Positions 53,018 to 64,000 of a DNA stretch of 64,000 nt are shown piece by piece. The notes under the pieces are model-generated. The model saw only the letters and a list, made by a program, of their open reading frames with translations, was not told where the DNA came from and did not search any database. Position 1 is the stretch's first letter. Each line of letters begins with the position of its first letter. A program made the position numbers and the translations under genes. Origin of the DNA: Diphasiastrum complanatum (taxonomy: Eukaryota; Streptophyta; Lycopodiopsida; Lycopodiales; Lycopodiaceae); contig CM055097.1 of assembly GCA_029204225.1 (NCBI GenBank), positions 44,172,942 through 44,236,941 of the forward strand. Reading direction: 5' to 3'.

Positions 53018-53060
53018 GGGGGGGGGGGGGGGCGGTGGGGGGGGGGGGGGGGGGGGGGGG
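53018..53060. repeat. Poly(G) run with CGGT interruption
   Basis: About 40 bp of almost pure G at the junction between LINE sequence and an unrelated segment. Length may be unreliable. Confidence 0.9.
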
Positions 53061-54189
53061 CTGGGAACTAGATGAAGAGAAAGTGCATGAAGTAGGAGGA
53101 TGTAATTTTAGGACAATGGAAAAGAGAGGTCAGAGGAATGTTGTGCATGATTTGAAGAAACTTAGTGTTTCTACCCACAAATTGCTTTTAGCTTGTGAGT
53201 TCATACTTGCAGTACACGGGATTTCTACACAGGCAACAATCGAAGTCGTCGACGAGGCCAAAGTCCCCGACTTAGCCGAAGTCCTTGACGCCAATGAGTT
53301 GCCAAGGCACTAGCTCAATCCAAGTCATTGATGACGCCGAAGTGCCCGAAGTCCCCAAAGGCAACAAAGGCAGGAAAGGGAAACCAAAGAACCAAAAATC
53401 GATGTGCCTGACGCGAACGATGTCCCCAACAAGGACTCAAACCCAGCTATGAGCAAAGACAAAAGTCGAGCCAGACACATTGGATGTCAAGTACGTCATC
53501 AGAGCTCGATGAGCGTGACAGTTTGAATGTCACGACTCAACCGTTCAGCCCTTGTAGTCAAGCATGCTATATGTATTGGAGATCGGATACAGACATAGAA
53601 GTGGAAGAAGCATACACAAAGAGTGTACATGGAAGAGGTCGATGAATGCAGTCTTATAGTAGCAGACACATATTATCATACCAAAGTTTAAGTACTAGCA
53701 GTAGCTAGTCAATGGTAAGGGAGATACCTCTCTCACCTCCACGCGTTGATCTGGGAAACATGCAATGCTTTCAAAGGGAATCATAAGCTGTAAACTTGAT
53801 TTTGTTTATAAAAAAAAGTAGCAGTTCCTATTGCTCTATGTGTGTGCAATCTTTGAATGCTTTGTGTTGCTTATTCAATTCAATGGTAGATAGACTTCCG
53901 ATGTCATCTGACATTATCTACAATTCATAATCTAGCATCAGATTAGCAGTAGCTATCTGTAGCTCGGAGGACCTCTGATCGCAGAATGAAGTAGCTTTGT
54001 TCGACAGATCGGCTCCATTCGAGTTCATATCGGTGAATCTCGACCAGCTCTGACTTTGAAATGATCGAAGTCTCCGACATCCACGACGAAGGCTGGTCAC
54101 TGGCTTCATGTCAGTGGTATCAGAGATAGCGATTGCTCGACCATCGGAGATTTTCACCTCCAGTGGTATCAGACCTAGCGACGTAAAAA
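53061..54189 (+). mobile_element. Probable LTR fragment with two PBS-like sites
   Basis: The right side has TGGTATCAGAG at 54115-54125 and TGGTATCAGA at 54164-54173, both like a Met-tRNA PBS, the first 2 bp after a CA (TTCATGTCA). The upstream kilobase would then be an LTR, but its start and partner were not found. 53190-53320 has many GTC(C/G)(C/A)CGA-type words. It separates two LINE pieces, consistent with insertion into the LINE. Confidence 0.35.
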
Positions 54190-54325
54190 ATTCACAACAG
54201 ACCGAAGGTGATTCACACCAACAAGATTTTGGATCTAATCTCTCGAGAATCCAATGGAAACAATCTTTGTCAAAAAGGGAGGCTCCGAGAGAAAAACCTA
54301 GATATCTTAAAATAGTACCATGCGG
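54190..54325 (-). pseudogene. LINE RT thumb fragment
   Basis: The minus-strand reading LPHGTILRYLGFSLGASLFD, then FHWILERLDPKSCW is the conserved 'RYLGxxLG...KL' segment that follows the RT active site in plant L1 elements. It lies between, and in the order expected for, the fragments at 56941-57460 and 52047-53017. Confidence 0.75.
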
Positions 54326-54420
54326 GAGAACTACTATTGTACAAATAGGTACAATATTATATTGATTCATTGTGATCTTAATGAGATTTGTATCCATGAA
54401 TGTGAACTTGAAGAATGTTT
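54326..54420 (+). repeat. 5' LTR remnant of a copia element
   Basis: TGTACAAATAGGTACAATAT through CTTAATGAGATTTGTA matches 56757-56812 inside the downstream LTR, in the same orientation, so the two are paired LTR pieces; this one is truncated. Confidence 0.65.
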
Positions 54421-54522
54421 TGTTCATTCCATCAATCAATAAGAACCTTCTTAGTGTTATTGACAAGGGTCTTAAGGTGGAGTTTGTTCGTGATTCTTGC
54501 TTGATAAAAAGGGAATGAAGCC

Positions 54523-55290
54523 TTGATTGCCCAAGGCAAGAGACGACATGAGCTCTACAAGCTTGATGGATATGTTGTTGCTAACCATGGTGGTTTGAAG
54601 GCAAAGAAACAACTTGGTGAGCTTTGTTTAATGTCAAAATCACATAGGTTGTCTTATTCTAGATCTAGCTCAAGATCTAAGATGCCTTTTCATTTAGTAC
54701 ATTTGGATGTGCATTGTACTAGTGCTTTGAGTAATCGAGGAGCAAAGATGTTTGTGACTTGCATTGATGACTTTAGTAGATATTGTTGGACTTATCTTCT
54801 AAAGAGTGAGGACTTCGTAATTGATGTTCAAAGATGTTTGTGTGGCACATGGGATCAAGAGGGAGATTTCAAACTCAAGGGCTCTACATGGTGTGGAAGA
54901 GAGGAAGATCAATCTTTGTGAAAGAGCTAAATCCATGAGGCTGAATGCAAATCTTCCTGAGTCTTTTTGGGGTCAAGCCATGACATGTGCTAACTTTGGT
55001 TGCAATAGCTACTCGAATGAAGACTTGGATGGTAAGAGTTCATTTTAGATTCTTTTTGGTAAGAAGCCAAGGTTATAGCATATCAAGATCTTTGGTAGTA
55101 CTTGCTATGTCAACTCATTTTTGGATTCTTGAAGGGAATCTTTGTTCGCTATAGTGAGGTAAGGAAAGCTTATAGGGTTTACATTCCTAAGTCAAACAAA
55201 GTTCACATTCCTAAGAATGTTGTCTTTGAAGAGGAGAATGTGGATAAGCTTGATGTTGTTGATGTTGATGAAACTAACGGCTAACTTCAT
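54523..55290 (+). pseudogene. Copia integrase remnant
   Basis: Reads LCLMSKSHRLSYSRSSSRSK, then VHLDVHCTSALSN with the first catalytic Asp, then FVTCIDDFSRYCWTYLLKSE. After a deletion over the second Asp it resumes in another frame: VEERK, then RAKSMRLNANLPESFWGQAM, then KKPRL.HIKIFGSTCYV. Integrase joins element DNA to the genome; this copy lacks the middle of the core. RT and RNase H are absent before the 3' region at 55300. Confidence 0.85.
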
Positions 55291-55854
55291 GTTTGAGCTA
55301 TGTGGTGTCAATGTTTGGAGATTGTCGATTTTTGGTGAATCTATGGTCATTTCTTGTGCCAAGTAGATCTTGAAGATGGACTAGTGCTACCTACTAGCTA
55401 TAAGGAGTCATATGGAGCTAGATTAGCATCATTATCGTACTCTTTTACTCATGGATTTTCAAGGGTTGATGGTTCTTTGTGGCAAGGTATCAATGGAGGC
55501 TCATTTTTGGAAGTTTTGAACACAAACACTTCACATGGAGTGGAATATGGAGGAGACATGTAATCATTTGTTGATCACTCACATTTATTTCTTGGTTGTT
55601 TTTATTTTCCAAAGATATCAAAGGTGGAAGCATGGAGGGACCATCACATTTACATTCCATATTGTTCTTTGCGTACTAGTTTCATTTTGATATGTGAAAT
55701 TGACATAAGAATAGTGAAGCATCCAATATGGACACTATTATCCATATCAATTATGAAAGTTATTATAAAACCATAGAAAGAAGGTCTATTATTAGGGTGG
55801 AGGTCATTCTTAATATGCATCAAAGTTTTGGGGTAAAACTAGTTGAAGAAGGAG
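55291..55854 (+). other. Retroelement 3' internal region and polypurine tract
   Basis: Shared in order with 17450-18010 of the 11-18.6 kb element. Ends GTTGAAGAAGGAG directly before the LTR. Confidence 0.75.
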
Positions 55855-56940
55855 TGTGAAAAATTGTCAACTAGTTAAGTTGTCTAATTTGGCATTTTGG
55901 AGGCCAAAGTGAAATTTTAACTTAGAGACACATTTCTTTATGTCAATAAGGACTAAAAATAGTTTTCTTACTATTTTTAACAAGTATATAAGGTCAGATT
56001 TAGATCCATTTTTATTGGCTTGTTGAGATGCATTGCACCTAGTCAAAAAATCTAGGTTTTTGGTGAAGTACCTAGAAACTACTATTATAGGGCAATTTTT
56101 GGCAAGTGGCCAAATGACACATTTTCGGCTATAAATATTTGTACCAGCATGGAGAATGTATTCAACATTTCTGTAATGCCCCAAAGGGATAACCCCTAAG
56201 ATGAGAATAGGAGAACACAATAGGAGAGACTATGGAGCCAAACCGCCCAACCAAACCTAGATCAAACCTGGATCAAGCCACCAAGCCATGCCATGTGAAA
56301 CAAGAGGAGAAGAGAGAAACTGGTAACCTAAACCCAATATGTCGATGGGAGAATTCCTACCTCATTATATGGAGAGTAAAGTCATGTGCATGAAACCATG
56401 CAACCCCCATGCAAGTCAACTATAAATAGATCACATCTCTTCATGCAGTCCTCCTGCCTATATCCCGCACATAGACATGCAATAATCCATATGTCTCAAT
56501 TAGAGTGTTTGGGTCCTCTCGAGGTAATTAGTCACAAACAGGCCTTGACATTAAATCATGGTGTGACAAACATATTAGGACTATTCCAGGTCCTTAACCG
56601 AATATGGCCATGACAATTCTCTCTTTACTTGGAGAACATTCATCTTCTATGCTAGTGTCTCTTCTCCTCTTGATATGTTGATTTCTAATGTGTAGAATGC
56701 CAATTTTCTTGTTGTTCTTGAGTTCACATGTGTGAAGGACAGTGTACTACTGCTGTTGTACAGATAGGGACAATATTATATTGATTCATAGTGATCTTAA
56801 TGAGATTTGTAAGCATTTCCATGTTCTAGCATGTTAGATGCATGATTTTCTACATTGGTGATGAACTAGATTTACAACCAAATTTGTCTCTAGATTCAAT
56901 TGATCCATTTGAAGCATGTTTTGGATCTAATTTTTTCACA
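55855..56940 (+). repeat. 3' LTR containing a nested insertion
   Basis: Begins TGTGAAAAATTGTCAACTAG and ends CTAATTTTTTCACA. Its end region (ATTTTCTACATTGG...) parallels the LTR ending at 18642. At 1,086 bp it is longer than those LTRs because of inserted sequence at about 56165-56610. Confidence 0.7.
56165..56610 (+). repeat. Insertion in the LTR, related to the foldback arm and to 8065-8130
   Basis: CCCAACCAAACCTAGATC and CCAAGCCATG near 56247-56298 resemble the foldback's right arm (CCCAACCAAATCTAGATCG; CCCAAGCTATGG), and TATGTCTCAATTAGAG (about 56490) recurs at 8075. A TATAAATAG box lies near 56423. This suggests a dispersed family of which the foldback is an inverted dimer. Confidence 0.45.
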
Positions 56941-57460
56941 TTAAGACCTAACTCTAGACACCAGTTGGGCGTAGCATCATGAGAGAGAACAAGTAGGTCA
57001 TTTTTTTGAAATTTAACAAGAGAATTAGAAAAGGTACAAAAGTGGGCTATCTCAAGGAGAAGAAGGAAAGTAGAAGTACGATGAAGCTTGATAATGCAAG
57101 CCAAATTGTCAGTGAAATGATGAGAGCCAAGAAGAACGTCACATAAGATTAAAAGATGAAAGAAAGAAGAGGAGTTGAGCCTATGTATATAGTAGATGAG
57201 CGGTTTTGTGACAATAACAAAGAGATATGGGAAAATGGGGCAACCTTGTCTAATATCACAAGAAATAGAGGAGGGTGAAAGGACTCATTGATGAGGTTTA
57301 CAAAATAAATATTGAACAAAAAAGAATAATACAATAAAAAATTTATGAAGAAAAGAGGAACATGTACCATATCACGTTCTCGACGCCATGTGCATGCTCC
57401 TACAAAGATGCCAATACAGAAGCTGTTTGGCCGACAATGTGAAATATAATAAATATCCAA
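56941..57460 (-). pseudogene. LINE reverse transcriptase fragment
   Basis: The minus-strand reading SCDIRQGCPIFPYLFVIVTK, then PLIYYIHRLNSSS is the conserved 'RQGCPLSP' block of L1-type RT, here as RQGCPIFP. The active-site FADD block appears as HFTDN, so the catalytic residue is lost. The piece ends at the copia LTR edge (56940). Confidence 0.75.
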
Positions 57461-58148
57461 AATGGAACGATCATCAGCTCCGTGAAATCATGGATCATTT
57501 TTTATATTTGCTTATACGTGTAGGCCTTCTCATCGTGTAGAGAATTTGGCAAGAGAAAGCCATAGGGAATATCTACAATAGCAAGATGATGATCCTTTTT
57601 TGGCAGAATTGAGAGCATGTTCTGTACATCCCTAACTATAACTTTGTAGCACAAGGGGTTTGCAGTAGGGTCTTTATTCACAAACATTTTAGATTCCTCT
57701 GAAATACTAGGCATGTTGCTGCAAAGCTCGATCTGTAATCTCTCTTGCTTTGCTTATTCATTATATGGATAAGAAAATTTGGGGGCAGTCCACGATATCT
57801 ACCCCCTTGATACGTTTTGGCTATAGAAATAAAAATGTAATCTAGATAAAAAGACAAATGCATACAAAGAGTAAAAATCACACAAAAAAAATCATTACCT
57901 AAATTAAAAAAAAAAAACTCTGATAAAGAGTCATAGGAGCTTGAAACTAGATAATGCTCCAAAACCTCCTCCCAATTAGAGCATGCGAGCCTCTTCATCA
58001 TTACTTTATGAATTCTCATAAAGATTTTGTGACTGCAAAGAAAAAAAAAGAAATATGAGAATTTCTAAATTAAGAAGATTCAAAATATAAAATATACATG
58101 CTCTTTTGGAGAATAGACTCACTTTGAAAACTCTTCAGCCATTTCCTT
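57461..58148. other. Unassigned, possibly LINE-derived
   Basis: Minus-strand frames at 57502-57714 and 57678-58019 are protein-like but not recognised; by position they could be upstream LINE sequence. Confidence 0.35.
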
Positions 58149-58949
58149 TGTTGAATTTCACACGTGTGGTAAAGTGTGATTTTGATCTCATAAGATGTGG
58201 TGATTGCACATAGATCACACATAGATTGAAAACCAAGATCTATTCCATAAATCTAAGGCAAGAGCACTAAAAATCATGCATAAATTATTCATACAAGAAC
58301 AGTCATGCGTGTGGACACTTGAGTACGAAAAAACTAAGTATGAAAATGCCTTCCTCTCGGGTAGGGAGAGAATCAACCATCCAAAACTCAAGTAGAGAGA
58401 GATCAAGATTTGCCAAAATAGTGTAGAAATCTCATAACTGCAAAAACTTCATTACAAATGAACTAAGTCACATATATAAGTAGTCATCTAGGGTGAAGGG
58501 GAGTGAACCATGATTGGACCCCTTCTTTCCCTCCTCTAAGTCCTATTGGTTGAGTGACATATGAGCCCTCAATCTTGATTGGACCATTTTGATAGATTCT
58601 AGCATTTTGATTGGTCACTAACTCTCATGCCAACACACAGGGATGAGTCACTCACCAAATCTCAACTTGACAAATGAAAATAGAGTAACTAACTCGAGCT
58701 ACATCACTATCTACTTTTGGCCAAATCAAGCCTTTACATGTGTACTTGCATGATTTTGCCTCTTATGCCAAAAATGGCCCTATCACCGACTCACACATGG
58801 ATAGATGTCTATAGAACTTCAAGTACCCCTAATCAACATAACTAAGATGTTTTTGCTTATTTTCCACACGTGGGAACATGCTCCACACGTGTGATATTTT
58901 CTCACAAACAAGAATTGCAAAATAACAAAGCTAGATTTTGCCAATCACA
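58149..58949 (-). repeat. Copia LTR, minus strand, TG...CA ends
   Basis: On the minus strand it starts TGTGATTGGCAAAATCTAG, preceded by GAGAAGGAG (polypurine tract), and ends CACGTGTGAAATTCAACA. It shares CACACGTGTG and GATTGGACC blocks with the LTR at 39449-40186. It is the 3' LTR of an element whose internal part starts at 58950 and is mostly lost. Confidence 0.75.
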
Positions 58950-59200
58950 CTCCTTCTCAAAAACTAGCTTGGTAAGGTACTAGATCAAACAAGAGGCTTG
59001 TGAAACTTGTTGAGTGGATCCTTTGGTATGCATATAATGTGAAACTGGCCAAGGGATCCTCCATAGCAGCAACTTCACCATATCCATGATAAGACTTCTT
59101 TGGTAGAAATCACTTGCCAACTCTTTTGAAGAGCATTCCACCAATTCGCCACCATATACTTGTGCTTCCTCCATGCTTGATGATGTCTTTGACTTGAAAG
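58950..59200 (-). other. Copia 3' internal remnant
   Basis: The polypurine tract (minus strand GAGAAGGAG) is preceded by a 64-codon frame (59174-58980) lying where copia 3' internal sequence is expected. No pol domain remains. Confidence 0.4.

Positions 59201-63330
<4,130 letters not shown>

Positions 63331-63422
<92 letters not shown>
63331..63422. repeat. (CT)n microsatellite, about 92 bp
   Basis: A pure CT run; the minus-strand RE frame is an artefact. Confidence 0.97.
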
Positions 63423-63423
<1 letters not shown>

Positions 63424-64000
63424 GAGTTTTTTGATATTTGTGTGCCTGCTTTTGTCATTTAGGATCACTTGATGGATTGGAATGTCAAGCATTATATTCT
63501 TCTTCAACACTCAATATTACACCATTTTGGGCTAACAAGCCAAATGATTGGTTTGAAAATCATAGATTGTTATGTTCAAAGATTTCAATTGTAAAACCCA
63601 AATTCACAATAAAAATTAGGCCGCTCTATAATACACTCGAGCCACTGGCAGTTGATCTTCAACTTTTTCAGAAGACAGGGTTTTATTAGGATCAAAAAAA
63701 TATGGGAGGTAGGATATCATCCCATTTGGTTTCAACTCCCATTAAAAACTCTAAGTCCCGGGCATATGTTGCGGCCGCACGAACTGTGGGATCGTGGGAT
63801 CTAATATATGTCTTTGAAAATTGAATGAGAGCCCTTTTGGCATCTACGTCCATTTTTCACCCATGCTCAGAGTGAATTCGTGGCCAGTTGAGCGTGTTCA
63901 CCATGATCTTTTGAAGTGGTGTGTCGCATTCCGCCCACTTAGATCGGCGTGGTCACCTCCGCTCCCAACCATTGATTTTCAGTTTCAATTACTGTCAGTC
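63423..64000. other. Window end, nothing recognised
   Basis: The plus-strand frame at 63438-63689 has no recognised domain. GC content rises after 63740, but no feature could be named. Confidence 0.4.

Overview
The window looks like nuclear DNA from a land plant. The one clearly intact gene encodes an SBP-box (SQUAMOSA-promoter-binding-like) transcription factor, a family confined to green plants, with plant-type GT-AG introns. Almost everything else is transposable-element debris, mostly Ty1/copia retrotransposons with initiator-Met-tRNA primer-binding sites, plus a LINE, tRNA-derived retroposons, a foldback element, a possible Helitron family, a satellite array and very long GA, TA and GT microsatellites. 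Large repeat-filled spacing of this kind would suit a fern or another large-genome seed-free plant, but that is a guess.

Layout. 1-10,850: a direct repeat, a 0.38-kb inverted repeat, three broken copia fragments (one in opposite orientation), an AT-rich stretch with no recognised gene, microsatellites and a longer copia pol remnant (RT to RNase H). 11,006-18,647: one delimited LTR retrotransposon with matching 5-bp target duplications (TCTGG), LTRs of about 0.8 and 0.63 kb, PBS and polypurine tract. It has no recognisable pol and holds about 4.7 kb of non-retroviral, intron-bearing coding remnants on both strands. 18,650-32,300: repeats and microsatellites, five-copy 'CTAG' hairpin termini (the first copy lies at 8.6 kb), a six-unit satellite of about 358 bp (26.8-28.9 kb) and an orphan first exon at 31.55 kb. 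32,800-42,100: copia fragments in both orientations, a 1,034-bp foldback with two 467-bp arms (40,187-41,220) and a tRNA-like sequence.

42,100-51,900 is the quiet, gene-bearing island. The three-exon SBP gene lies on the minus strand at 46,884-49,421 and encodes 663 residues with a complete two-zinc SBP domain and nuclear-localisation tail. 51,900-59,200 is repeat-rich again: an 81-bp tRNA-type retroposon with a perfect 16-bp target duplication, a minus-strand LINE apparently broken into three pieces by later insertions, and two more copia elements. The last 5 kb holds only microsatellites and unassigned AT-rich DNA.

Apart from the SBP gene, no genes here appear to work together. The most unusual object is the 11.0-18.6 kb element with its foreign coding cargo.
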